From the NCBI GenBank assembly GCA_027625915.1, contig JANTQA010000076.1, forward strand, positions 3,101,501 through 3,165,500: 64,000 nucleotides of DNA, read 5' to 3'. This stretch comes from Anaeramoeba flamelloides (taxonomy: Eukaryota; Metamonada; Anaeramoebidae). The notes under the pieces are model-generated. The model was not told where the DNA came from and did not search any database. It was given only the letters and a program-made list of their open reading frames with translations. Position numbers and translations under genes: made by a program. Below, in pieces: positions 36,356 to 46,263 of this stretch. Numbering within the stretch: position 1 is the first letter of the stretch; the number at the start of each line of letters is the position of its first letter.

Positions 36356-36505
36356 ATATTCCCTTCCTATTTCTTCTGATGGTATATCTTAATGAGTCTT
36401 CGAGGACCGTCAAGTACGCAACTTTTCCAATTTCAGAAATTAAAACAATCAGAATGGCACTTTTTAAGAATTCAAAAGAACAGATAATAATCTTATATTT
36501 GGCTT
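36356..36505. other. GC-raised island, possible exon, strand unclear
   Basis: A TTTTTATTTAG acceptor-like site precedes 36356. The plus strand then reads IPFLFLLMVYLNESSRTVKY and on to ILYLA with TAA. The minus strand is also open for about 48 codons (EIGKVAYLTVLEDSLRYTIR). The segment is clearly less AT-rich than its flanks. No family is recognised on either strand. Confidence 0.25.
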
Positions 36506-37193
36506 AATTCTTTTAAATTCTGGAAAAATTAATTGCATTTTTCTTGAGATTTAGCTATTAATTTGTAAAAAATATCAATTTTCTGAAATAAACAAAAATC
36601 TGAAGAAAAGCTAAAGTTTTTTTTTTAATTTATATTGGAAATTGAAAATTTAAATATTTTTTTTAATTTCTATAATAAAAAATAATAATGGAGCTTTTCC
36701 AAAATTCCAAAAAAATAGAGAAAAATTTAAAGATTTTACTAATTTTTTTCATTTCCCAGAAAAAAAATAAAGACATAAGATATGTAATGAATTGCTTAAT
36801 GCTAATGCTAGCTTTTTTATTATTCTATATCTACTTATTTTGTTATTTATTTATTTTATTTATTTGGCTGAATTATTCTAAATAAACACTTTTTCACAAC
36901 GAGTGTATATTTTAATAAATGGAAAATTAATATAAAAAGGGTATTTTGTTGTCTCATAATTTTTTTTTACAAATATCTATATATAAATATACATCTTTTC
37001 TCTGTAATTTTTATTGTTTTCTGAAGTAAAGTTTGTAATGAAAATTTATAATTAAAAAATTCGAATATTTTTGTTGGTATTCACGGATATCAATATTCTG
37101 AAGTTCTAATCTTATTTGGTATGTGGTAAATGAATTATATATCTATATATCCATTTTCCGATGATAAAAAAAAAATAAGTTGTCATTTATTTT
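36506..37193. other. Spacer, nothing recognised
   Basis: AT-rich sequence. The ATG-led frame at 36688-36885 is hydrophobic low complexity and is not called. Confidence 0.45.
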
Positions 37194-37396
37194 TACAGTC
37201 GGTTTCACTTTTAAGACACAAACTATCAACGAAATTTAAGGCACAAAAAAAATCTCAAATTAAGTCACAAAATTTGGAATTTTTTTTTTTTACAATTTAT
37301 TTTTATTAGGATTTGAATTTTGTGTTTTAATTTGGGATTTTTTTTGTGCCTTAAATTTCGTTGATAGTTTGTGTCTTAAAAGTGAAACTGACTGTA
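37194..37396. mobile_element. MITE family A, copy 5 (203 bp)
   Basis: TA-bounded. The left end TACAGTCGGTTTCACTTTTA and its inverse at the right are well matched, and the interior halves are also largely complementary, so the whole element is a hairpin. This is the best-preserved copy, so probably the youngest in the window. Confidence 0.9.
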
Positions 37397-37594
37397 AAAT
37401 ACAGTATTTTTTAAAAAAAATGATTTTACATCTTCTTTTTAAAAATAAAACAAAGTAAAATAATAATATATGATTATTTTTATCACATATTTATAATATT
37501 TATCACTTTTGTATTTTTTTATTTATTATTTTGGACCGATTTATGTTAGTTTATAAATAATTCGTAAAGTCTTTAAATAATTTGAATTTTATTC

Positions 37595-38153
37595 TAAGCT
37601 ATTTTCCAGTCAATATTTTTAGTTGGGTGAGTGAATTGCAGGTGTTTAAAGAGTTTTAATTAATCTTAAAATTAAAATATATTTTTCAAAATTTTACATT
37701 CAAAATCATTATTTCTCATTTTAATTATTTTTATTTTTTTTTTTTTTTTTGGATTTTTTTTTTTGACACATAATTATTTCATATATTTTAATTCATACAT
37801 TTTATTTCAAAATATATAGTCAGTAGGTAAAAGCCTGTTATTCTAAATGCTATTGAAATAACTAAAATAATTGCAAAGAAAAATCATTTTGATTTTCTAT
37901 TGGAATTTTCATTGTTCGTAAATTGAAGATCAAAATGAACATTATTGTTTTTCTCATTAGAGTACTATAGATATGACTTTTTCAATTTTTAACAAAATAT
38001 ATTGATGTATTAATTTTCTAACATACAGATTACCAGCTATTCTTTGATGTGTATTATTCTACATATTTCTTATTGGTTCTTCAAAAGTTTATTCAAAAAA
38101 ATAATTGATTTTGGAAAAAAAATATAGTACCACTTTGACTGAAACAAAGTTTA
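37595..38153. mobile_element. TA-flanked non-autonomous element, family D, copy 3
   Basis: The ends TAAGCTATTTTCCAGTCAAT and (inward) TAAACTTTGTTTCAGTCAAA are inverted. GTCAGTAGGTAAAAGCCTGT, TATTCTA and GTGTATTATTCTACATATTT match the copies at 1849 and 11619. Confidence 0.65.
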
Positions 38154-39175
38154 TCAGTTAGTTTTTAAAAAGTATAAAAGAAAACTATTTTTTAAATATA
38201 TTGATTAAATTCAAATTCTAATCTAGTTATAAAATGAAGATAATAAATATTTTGATATTTTTTCTAAAGAGTAATGTCTTATGAACAAACAAAATGAATT
38301 ATTGTCTAGATTCAATAAATTGGTTTTAACACTTTTGGAAATTTAAATAAGATATTTTTTGAGTTTGAATATTTCATAATATTAATTACTTTCTTATCAT
38401 TATTATTATTATTATTTTATTTTCATAATGGGTTTAATTTTGAAATTTTTCATTGAGGGGGGGTCTAGAATGAGATATTATTTTTCAAAAAAATATATGC
38501 TTTCTATTCGATCAGTTTTTACTTGAATTTTTTTGTAAATTATTTTTCTAAAAAAAAAACAGACTGTAAAAAATTTTTTTCATTGTATTTTATATATTTT
38601 ATAGAAAATATTTTGAATTACACACTATAATACTAATACAATCGAAATTAGTATTCCTCTTAAATTTAATATTATTAATTATATAAACATTACTGTTTGT
38701 GCAAAGAATATTATTCAAAATTGTAAAAAAATAAATCAACTTTTTTAGTAAAGAGTTATATATATAATCTTAAAAGTATTATTAAAAGTTAAAAGAATTA
38801 CTTTTATTTTTTGGTTTTTCTTTTTTAGTCATCAAATTAATTTTTTTTTTTTTAATTTGGTGATCAATTTCTTTGTTGGAAACTATTTGAGAGAATGGTT
38901 TTAACTTGGTAATTCTAATTTGATATTTCTTCAAGAATATTTTATATATGATTATTTTTTTAAAAATTGGATTTTATTGTGTTAAAGATTTTGAATCGTT
39001 GTTTAGAAAGAAACTATAATAAACTATTATTCTGACAATATAAAAAAATAAAAAAAAAAATAATCTTTTTCACATCTAATCAATAAATAATTCTTTAATA
39101 GTCAAAATAATTAATCCCCAATTAGAAAGATATTCATCAGATTAAAAATACTTGTAAAATATTATAAAATACCAC
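38154..39175. other. Spacer with a LINE scrap at about 38860-39010
   Basis: The segment GGTAATTCTAATTTGATATT and the TTGTGTTAAAGATTTTGAAT block resemble 16230-16350 of the LINE at 15.5-18.1 kb, same orientation. Elsewhere only AT-rich sequence and an (ATT)n run near 38395-38420. Confidence 0.4.
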
Positions 39176-39931
39176 TTAAGGGATTAGTGTCTACCAAGGA
39201 GAAGCCTAGGAACAAAGTGTGTTGTTATTGGACCTAACCAGATTCGTGCTACATGGTTCAAATGTCTCTAAATAATCGATTAGTCAAGCAGTAATATTTG
39301 TTGATCTTATAAATGAAAAATGATCCTTATATTTGTAAAAAAAAACAGCAAATTCAGAATAAAATCTGCATTTCGCCACAAATTTAAAGTTTGAATTATC
39401 AATATTCAGACTCCAAAGTCACAAAATATCTTTCTTAAATTTGTGGCGAAAGGTAGATTAGTTACTAAAAAATTCGTTTTTTTAAAAAAATTAAATAATT
39501 AACCACTAAATTTTTTTGACAAATTATTTCTCAAATCATGTAAATATATTGATGCTACAAGTATCTTTAGCAAAAGCAAACAAAACTAATCAGTTTTTGG
39601 TTTTTATGCTGATGATTATAAAGTTAATCTTTGAAAATAAAAAATTATAAAAATAGTTACTTTTGAAGGTTCTAAATCTAAATTATTAAATATCAGAATA
39701 CTTTATTTTGGGTTTTTATTTTTAGATTTTAAAAAGGAATTAAAAAAAAAAAATTTCAAAAAGAAACTTTTTTAATTGTGATCAATAGTAAAAAATGTAA
39801 TAATTTTTTGTGCAATAAGATTTATAATAGATTTTTTAGAGCTATTTGAGCCATGGTAAACTAATATCATTTATACCCAATTACAACATACTTTGATTAT
39901 AGAGAAATCTAAGGTGACGCTAATCCCTTAA
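39176..39931. mobile_element. TTAA-flanked element, family K, copy 1 (756 bp)
   Basis: The ends TTAAGGGATTAGTGTCTACC and (right, inward) TTAAGGGATTAGCGTCACCT are inverted. The copy at 46870-47624 has nearly the same length and lies in inverse orientation. Shared blocks include AGAGACATTTGAA, GTAGCAC and CAATTACAACATACT. An internal perfect 17-nt inverted repeat, TTTCGCCACAAATTTAA at 39371-39387 and 39435-39451, encloses a 47-nt loop. No transposase frame. Confidence 0.75.
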
Positions 39932-39964
39932 ACTGTGAAAAAAAATTTTTATTCCTATTTTTTA

Positions 39965-40134
39965 GACTGGTATTTGAATTCTAAATGAACCAAAAATTTT
40001 TACTTTTATTTTCAATTTCTTTTGACAAAAGAAGAAGTAGGTTACAACCCACTTTTATCAGAACTTTATTTATTCAAAAAAAATCTGAAAAGGAAGTGAA
40101 AATTTTATATCATTTAATATTCAAACACCAGTAT
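39965..40134. mobile_element. Short MITE, CTGGTATTTGAAT family (about 170 bp)
   Basis: It starts GACTGGTATTTGAATTC and ends ATTCAAACACCAGTA, with a GAAGTGAAAATTTT motif near the right end. It is the same size and layout as 45744-45912. Confidence 0.65.
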
Positions 40135-40874
40135 TATTTGAAAAAAAATCTGAAGAGGCCTTTGAGCTGTTATGGAAAAAATTTTTTCAAAAAATTAAAC
40201 TATGAAATTTAAAAAAAATCTTCTTGGAAAAATTGAATTATTTCAACTTAAATTGAAAAATATCAATCAAAATAATTTTTGATCATAGATCCTTTCTTAA
40301 CCAATCATATTTCTTTGAAAGAAAAGTTGTAAAAAGTGAAAATTTAGCAAATGTTTAAACTCTATTTATAAAAAATTGTTTTAATCAAAGTAAAATGCCC
40401 CTTAACTTTTTATGATAAAATTTAACCAAAATTCTTATCTCAAGTTCTTTATTCACAAAAGTGGACTAGTAAAAAATTAGATAAAGTAAATATTTGGTCC
40501 TTTTGCTTCTATCATGATTTAAGACACTAATTTAAAAATCAAGTTTAAAATGAATAAAAGTGTAGTATTTATTTTTTAGGATGAGGGATATTCAATAATT
40601 TTAGACAACACGGTGAAACAGAAGGTATTTATACAAACATATTTCCAAAAATTTTCACATTTATGAATACTTTTTCAGAAAACCATTGTTTTTATTGATT
40701 GAAAATAGAAGACAAAATGTTCTCTGAATTTAACCATTTAGCCTTCAGCAAATAAAACTGTCTTCTAGATTTTGATTCCCGTCTGTAATTTCTCCATAAA
40801 AAAAATTAACAAATAAGAATCATTTTTATTTTTGCTTTTTTTGTATATTTGATCAATCTTTTCTTTATTCATAA
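40135..40874. other. Spacer and 5' flank of the Nar1 gene
   Basis: AT-rich. The final 120 nt before the ATG are slightly less biased and are likely promoter plus 5' UTR. No defined element was recognised. Confidence 0.4.
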
Positions 40875-42638
40875 ATGACAAGACGTTCTGGGTTAATTGT
40901 AACAGATCTCGACGATTTTGCGCCATCACAAGTATGCGTCAATCCACTTGTTCAATCGAAAAACAAAGAAAGTACTCAAATCACTTTAACACTCGAAGAT
41001 TTAGATGACAACAGTTTCAATAATGGAAATGGGATTGGGTTTGAGCCTGAATCAGAATCTGAGTCAGAAGAAGAAGAAGTGCAATTAACACTGTCTGATT
41101 GTTTAGCTTGCTCTGGCTGTATTACTTCAATTGAATCGATTTTGGTGAACAAGCAATCGCTTTACAAATTCATCAAAGTGGTTTCAGATCAAAAACAAGA
41201 CAACAAAGTTGTCATTGTTTCCTTGAGCCCACAAACAAGAGCGTCCGTTGCAACCTATTTAAACATCACTCCTTTTGAAGCACAAGAAAAAATTGCCAAC
41301 TTGTTTGTCAAATTAGGTGTGCATTCTGTTTATGATCTTTCGTTTGGTAGGGATCTTTATTTGCAAGGTCTTGGAGAAGAATTTTTATCAAATTGCAAAA
41401 AAATTGAAAAAATTGAGAAAGATTATTTTGAAGTCAAGAAAAAAACCCAATCAAAAGTCCAATTAAATAATTTGTCTCTACTTTTAGATGACGATGACGA
41501 CGACTACGACGATGATGAGGAGGAGGAATTAAAAATAAAGATTGAACAAGAAACTCAATCAGAAGAAAAGGTAAGCAAAAACACTTTTCCAACATTTGTC
41601 GGTAACTGTCCAGCGTGGGTCTGCTTAGCAGAAAAACGATACCCCGAATTGATCCTACCAAAAATGTCCAAAATCATGCCCGAACAAGAAATTATGGGAT
41701 ATTTGCTTAAAAAAAAAGTTGCAGCTCTCTTGAGCAGAAAGGAGGAAGACATTTACCATGTCTCATTAATGAGCTGCTACGACAAAAAACTGGAAGCCTC
41801 GCGCGAAGAATTTGGAGCCAAAACGTTTGGATTTAAATTGGTAGACAGTGTGCTAACATCTGTCGAAGTTAAGGATTTATTCCAGTTTGATGACATAATA
41901 GCAAAATTTGAAAAGGGAGAAATGGAAAAAGAAGAAATGGAAAAGAAATTTAAAAAAGTGGATCCAAAGATCGATCCCGAGACATACCAACAAATTCTGA
42001 AAAAAAATATGGATAATGAAAACCCAGAGACTGTGAAGCAATATTCCAATTTAGATTACCAAAACAAGAAAATATATTCTATGAGAGAAAGGGGATCGGG
42101 TGGCATTTGTGAATATCTTTATCGACAGATGGGGCAATTGTTTTTTAATTATCAAAAAGACGAAATACCAAAAATAAATTGGGTGAATCTACGGGGAAAA
42201 GATTTCCAAAGCCTGAAATTAAAAAGCAAAGATCAGAAAAAAGAAATCCACTTTATCCGTGTTTATGGATTCAAAAATATCCAAAATTTGTTAAGAAAAA
42301 TGGAAACGGATCAAGAGACATTTCATTTTATAGAAATTGAAGCTTGCCCCCATAGCGCCTGTTTAAATGGCGGCGGCCAAATTAAAATTGATCAAATTAA
42401 AAAAAAAAGAGTACAATTAAATGCCATTTTAAATGCCGGCCAAATAGTTGACAAATTGGAAGAAAATTATTTTAATGAAAAGGATTTTGTTATACGCTTG
42501 CCAGATTTGAATACCGAAGTAAACCAGATTTTCGAGAAATATTTTTCAAACGAGAATTTTAAAATTTTAAAAACAGAATATCATAATAGAAAAAAAGACT
42601 TTGATAAAATTAAAAACCCTTTGGAGTTAGAATGGTGA
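40875..42638 (+). CDS. NAR1: Cytosolic Fe-S cluster assembly protein, Nar1/IOP1 (iron-hydrogenase-like) family
   Basis: An intact 587-residue protein with a TGA stop. In the CIA pathway Nar1 passes a [4Fe-4S] cluster from the scaffold to the targeting complex in the cytosol. The N-terminus (LIVTDLDDFAPSQVCVNP) matches the family, with Cys21 and C76-x2-C79-x2-C82 as the N-terminal cluster ligands. Hydrogenase-like cluster cysteines are C245 (NCPAWVC), C301 (MSCYDKKLEASR), C491 and C496 (EACPHSACLNGGGQ). The usual family motif is ACPSGCLNGGGQ (C-x3-C); here it is C-x4-C. It ends in Leu-Glu-Trp, consistent with the conserved C-terminal aromatic residue of Nar1 and the tripeptide signals recognised by the CIA targeting complex. 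Two acidic insertions (about 57-70 and 206-218) are unusual. Proton-reducing hydrogenase function is unlikely. An AATAAA lies at 42765-42770. Confidence 0.93.
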   Translation: MTRRSGLIVTDLDDFAPSQVCVNPLVQSKNKESTQITLTLEDLDDNSFNNGNGIGFEPESESESEEEEVQLTLSDCLACSGCITSIESILVNKQSLYKFIKVVSDQKQDNKVVIVSLSPQTRASVATYLNITPFEAQEKIANLFVKLGVHSVYDLSFGRDLYLQGLGEEFLSNCKKIEKIEKDYFEVKKKTQSKVQLNNLSLLLDDDDDDYDDDEEEELKIKIEQETQSEEKVSKNTFPTFVGNCPAWVCLAEKRYPELILPKMSKIMPEQEIMGYLLKKKVAALLSRKEEDIYHVSLMSCYDKKLEASREEFGAKTFGFKLVDSVLTSVEVKDLFQFDDIIAKFEKGEMEKEEMEKKFKKVDPKIDPETYQQILKKNMDNENPETVKQYSNLDYQNKKIYSMRERGSGGICEYLYRQMGQLFFNYQKDEIPKINWVNLRGKDFQSLKLKSKDQKKEIHFIRVYGFKNIQNLLRKMETDQETFHFIEIEACPHSACLNGGGQIKIDQIKKKRVQLNAILNAGQIVDKLEENYFNEKDFVIRLPDLNTEVNQIFEKYFSNENFKILKTEYHNRKKDFDKIKNPLELEW

Positions 42639-42682
42639 TTTGGTTTTCTCGTTCCTTTCCTCGTTTTTTTCTCTTTCTTTTT

Positions 42683-42716
<34 letters not shown>

Positions 42717-43239
42717 ATGAATGATGGTGATCTGCTATCTTTTATAGATTTTTTAAAAGGTTAGAATAAATAAAAATAGTTAAATCAATTCATTTTTAAT
42801 TTTCATTTTTTACGAACAAGTTAATGTTTATAATTCACAATAACTTTTATATATTAGATCTCTTGAATAATATAAGACAACCACTTTAGATAGATTTAAA
42901 TTGAATTTGAATCAAAAACACTGACATTTTGGCAACTTTCTATATTATTTTTTTTTTTTTTTTTTTTTTTAGATTTAATATATTTTATGGAAAGATAATA
43001 GAAAGAAAAGTATAAACCAAAAATAAAAAAAGTTCTAAATTTTAAAAAAAAAAAAGTAAAAAAAGATATCTTAATTTGCTCTTTTAATCTCTTTTTTTTT
43101 TTATTATTACTCTTAGTTCATCTTCTTTGATAACATTAAGATGATTATAATAAATGGTTTGAAGTATTTTATAATTTTACAAATTAAGATATACTGTTCT
43201 GGATATAATTGATTTATTTAAGACACATAATGTCCCTCT
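42639..43239. other. 3' flank of Nar1, poly(T) tracts
   Basis: It contains a T run of about 30 nt at 42686-42715, the AATAAA at 42765-42770 and another long T run at about 42950-42970. Nothing else was recognised. Confidence 0.5.
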
Positions 43240-43977
43240 TCTAGTTAAGTGTCTTTTTTTTTTTTTTTTTTTGAATAAAAAGAATCATAGAAAAATCAAA
43301 AAGATTTTACTCCATCTTTTAAAATAAAAAAAAAAAAACGGAATGGGAATATAAATTATTAATCACATGTTGTTTATTTTTTTTATTTGTTATTGATAAT
43401 CTTTCTATAGTGTTATTGTACTTCCCATGAATTCTGGGGAAGTTTCACTATATGTTGTCATGGGTTGTCAAGTACTTGGGTTTTCTTTGGTTTCATTATT
43501 TGTGGAGTGTGCTAGGTTTTTTTGAGGTTTGCTGTTTTATTTGTGAAAAGTTCTAGGTTTTTTTTACTTTAGAAATAAACCGAAAATTTTAATAAATTTT
43601 CGGTTTATTTCTAAAGTAAAAAAAACCTAATGAAAATCTATAGATTTGGCAAATAAAAATTAAACTTGTTAAGTTGGATAAATTTCTATTGTTTATACAA
43701 ATCTATAAGAATAAAGAATTCACCAAAGGCTTTAAAATTCAAGAAAACTTAGCTGGAATAAATTCTTGATATTTTCTTTAAATTTCTGAAAGTGAATAAA
43801 ACCACCTTGAACTTTACCAGAACTTGAAATAATTATAAAAAAAAACCTAAAAGTGTTTCGAAATTAAATCTTTTCAATTAAAAAAAGGTTAGTTGTGATT
43901 TTCTTGAGTATAAAAAAAAGTAGTAAAATCCTTGATTTTACTCCATTTTCCAAATCCTGTAAAACTGAAGAACATTT
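43240..43977. repeat. Foldback repeat family E, copy 3, with a perfect 35-bp inverted repeat
   Basis: 43555-43589 and 43594-43628 are perfect inverse complements of 35 nt around a 4-nt spacer; the arm begins AGGTTTTTTTTACTTTAGAA. A TTTTACTCCAT block occurs near both ends (about 43308 and 43938), in direct orientation, as in 59517-60060. Landmarks GAGTGTGCTAGG and GAGGTTTGCTGTTTTATTTG also match that copy. The perfect arms imply recent formation or correction of the hairpin. Confidence 0.75.
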
Positions 43978-44122
43978 TACAGTCAGTTTCAAATTTAATA
44001 AACAAACTTATAACAAAATTTAAGGCACAAAATAATCTCAAATTAAGGCACATTTTTTGGAATTTTTTTTTTACAAATTATTTTACTAGAATCTGAATTT
44101 TGTGCTTTAATTTGATATTTTT
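43978..44122. mobile_element. MITE family A, truncated copy 6
   Basis: The left terminus TACAGTCAGTTTCAAATTTA is present with TA at the tip, and the palindromic centre is retained. Homology stops near 44122 and the right terminus is missing. Confidence 0.75.
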
Positions 44123-44359
44123 TGGTTATTCAGATTTTTTGCCATTGAGAACTCGATATATTTTTTTTTTGTGAATTGCCTTTTTGGTAATTGTTATTCT
44201 TGTGTGAAACTTTTTTTTAACATTTAAATCTTGGTACTAATTTATTTTGATTAAAACTCCCAGAATATCAATATTCGTAAAATGCCTATTTTAAGGAAAC
44301 GTTTCCCCTTGGGTATGAATAAATATTGGAAAGTGAATAAAGCCTTAAGTGGTTAGTAA

Positions 44360-45580
44360 ACTAAAAAAATATCCAAGTAAATTTATTAATAATACTAAAA
44401 AAAAATTAACATAACTTGAAATCGAAAAATGATGGAAAAATCTAATTACTACAAAAACATGCTTATCTTTAAAGCTATTTTCGGAAAGGGGTTATTGTTG
44501 ATTTCAAAGTTTGATCCATTTTTCTCATTGACGAAAAATCTAAAACTCAAATTTATTTCTGAATTATTACAAAAAAAAATTATTTTCTTTGAAAAAAGAA
44601 AGAAACTCCATTATTTTCTATAGAGGAAGTGTACAGAAATACACTTGAAAAATAAAACTACACATAGTTTTGGAATACTCGTATAAAAAATCTACGTAAT
44701 TTCCAAAAAATTACAATAATTCTTTTAAACTTGAATATATATTTATATATATTATTCAAAGAAAAGTTCAAATCAATTTATTCAATTTATTCAATAAAAA
44801 GATATACCAAACAAACAATCAAATTAAAATTTTTACCAAAATACTTTTTTGAAACCAAGGACAATTAGCAACTTATCATCTAAAGAAATACTTTTTAATG
44901 TAAGTATTTATAATCAATAATTAATAACTCAATCTTAATTTTATTCAGTGGATTATTAACAGTACAAAGATTAAATATATCAATAGAATTTATAATTATT
45001 TCTCAATTTTTTAAAGATTTTCCAACAAATAAAACATATCCAAATAGATAAATCTTATATTAAAAAAAAAAAAATAATAGATATTATCAAATAATGATTT
45101 TAATACTAATAGTTCATTGTTTATACCATGAATATTTGAAAAAGAATATTTCCTAATTTTTTAAATTTCAAGTTATTTAATAAATATTTTGTGAATAAAA
45201 TAAATGATCAATTTTTTTAGATCTTCAAGAATTCAATATTTGTGTTTATTTTTATTACATTTTAAAATAAGATTAAAAGTTTCAAGGTTAATTGTTCAAA
45301 CAGACTCTCAGAAATTACTAAAAGTGAGATTTCTTTAAAATAAAAATTTATTGCCTACGGTTTCTTTTTCTAATTTTGATCCAAAAATCCAAACAAAAAG
45401 GATCTTGATCTTTTGACTGAAAATATAATTGGAAAAAATGAACTTGTTTTAAAAATGATAACTCATCTCTCTAAAGTTGATAAATGAAGTTGCATAATCG
45501 GATTTAATTGGATCCTTGTGTAAATAATTACTCTACTACATTTGGTATTAAAAAATAAATAAGAGTTATTCGTCCCTTAA
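44360..45580. repeat. Dispersed repeat family F, copy 2
   Basis: It matches 27660-28890 in order over more than 1 kb (TCTAATTACTACAAAAACAT; ATTCAAAGAAAAGTTCAAAT; AGATCTTCAAGAATTCAATA; CTCTAAAGTTGATAAATGAA). Many substitutions separate the copies. No conserved open frame. Confidence 0.6.
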
Positions 45581-45743
45581 TGTAGAAAAAAATTTTACTT
45601 TTGTACTCTTTTTTTCATTCTTCTTAATTTCAAAGACACTAAAAAGAAATTGGTTTCTCTCTCTTTTTTCATTATGGTGGGGTTGTTTTTATGTTTGTCT
45701 TGATCTTTTCACGTTTAACCACAATTCTAAATGAAGAGAACAA

Positions 45744-45912
45744 TACTGGTATTTGAATAACAAATGGGATTAATTTTCACTTCATTTTCAATTTCCTTTT
45801 TTAAATAAAGTTTTTAAATTACAACCTACTTCTTTGAAAACTCTCATTTGCACAATTAAAATATGGTAAGGCAAGTGAAAATATCGTCCCACTTCAAATT
45901 CAAATACCAGTA
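45744..45912. mobile_element. Short MITE, CTGGTATTTGAAT family (169 bp)
   Basis: The left end TACTGGTATTTGAAT is inverted in ATTCAAATACCAGTA at the right end, with TA tips. The interior has CACTTCATTTTCAATTTCCT and an inverse-like GCAAGTGAAAATAT. Related copies lie at 39965-40134 and inside 11.9-12.1 kb. Confidence 0.8.
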
Positions 45913-46263
45913 AATTGATGAAAAAGAGTTCGTGGGATGAAAAATGTTCTCCAATTGAAATTCCAAATGTTATTATCATTCTGCTTGGCGTTTTCCAAAT
46001 TTCAATTTAAAAAGTGTCAAAAAGGGGTGAAAGAAGATTCTAAAAGTGCCAAGAATGTGTTAAAAGAAATTGTGTTTTTATTGTATTTCAGAAATTTTTC
46101 ATTGTTGTTAATTTCAAGCACCCATCAAATTTAAAAAAATTAGAATAAAAGAACGAAAAACAATTGTATGCATGGGTGTGAATAATAACTTTGTTAATTA
46201 TGAAACACAAAACAAGGTGTTTTTATTCATTGTTGTGGGTGGTGTTTTTGTGATCATCAGCCA
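45913..46263. other. 3' flank of the CENP-W-like gene; possible small exon
   Basis: An AATAAA on the minus strand at 46222-46227 is 37 nt past the CENP-W-like stop codon. On the plus strand an ATG at about 45918 opens MKKSSWDEKCSPIEIPNVII and LLGVFQ, then stops. Composition is less AT-rich than the flanks, so an exon here is possible but not supported further. Confidence 0.35.

Noticed and set aside
36356-36505. Histone H4-like reading on the minus strand (AYLTVLEDSLRYTI)
   Set aside because: H4 is nearly invariant; this has only a vague pattern match and no start codon.
39200-39275. GGTTCAAAT at 39254 as a tRNA T-loop
   Set aside because: The stem is only 4 bp, no acceptor or D arm could be paired, and the motif lies inside the TTAA element.
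41434-42049. Minus-strand frames across Nar1
   Set aside because: Antisense shadows of a well-supported coding exon.
40875-42638. [FeFe]-hydrogenase
   Set aside because: The N-terminal TDLDDF motif, LNGGGQ and C-terminal Trp fit Nar1, and ferredoxin-type extra domains are absent.
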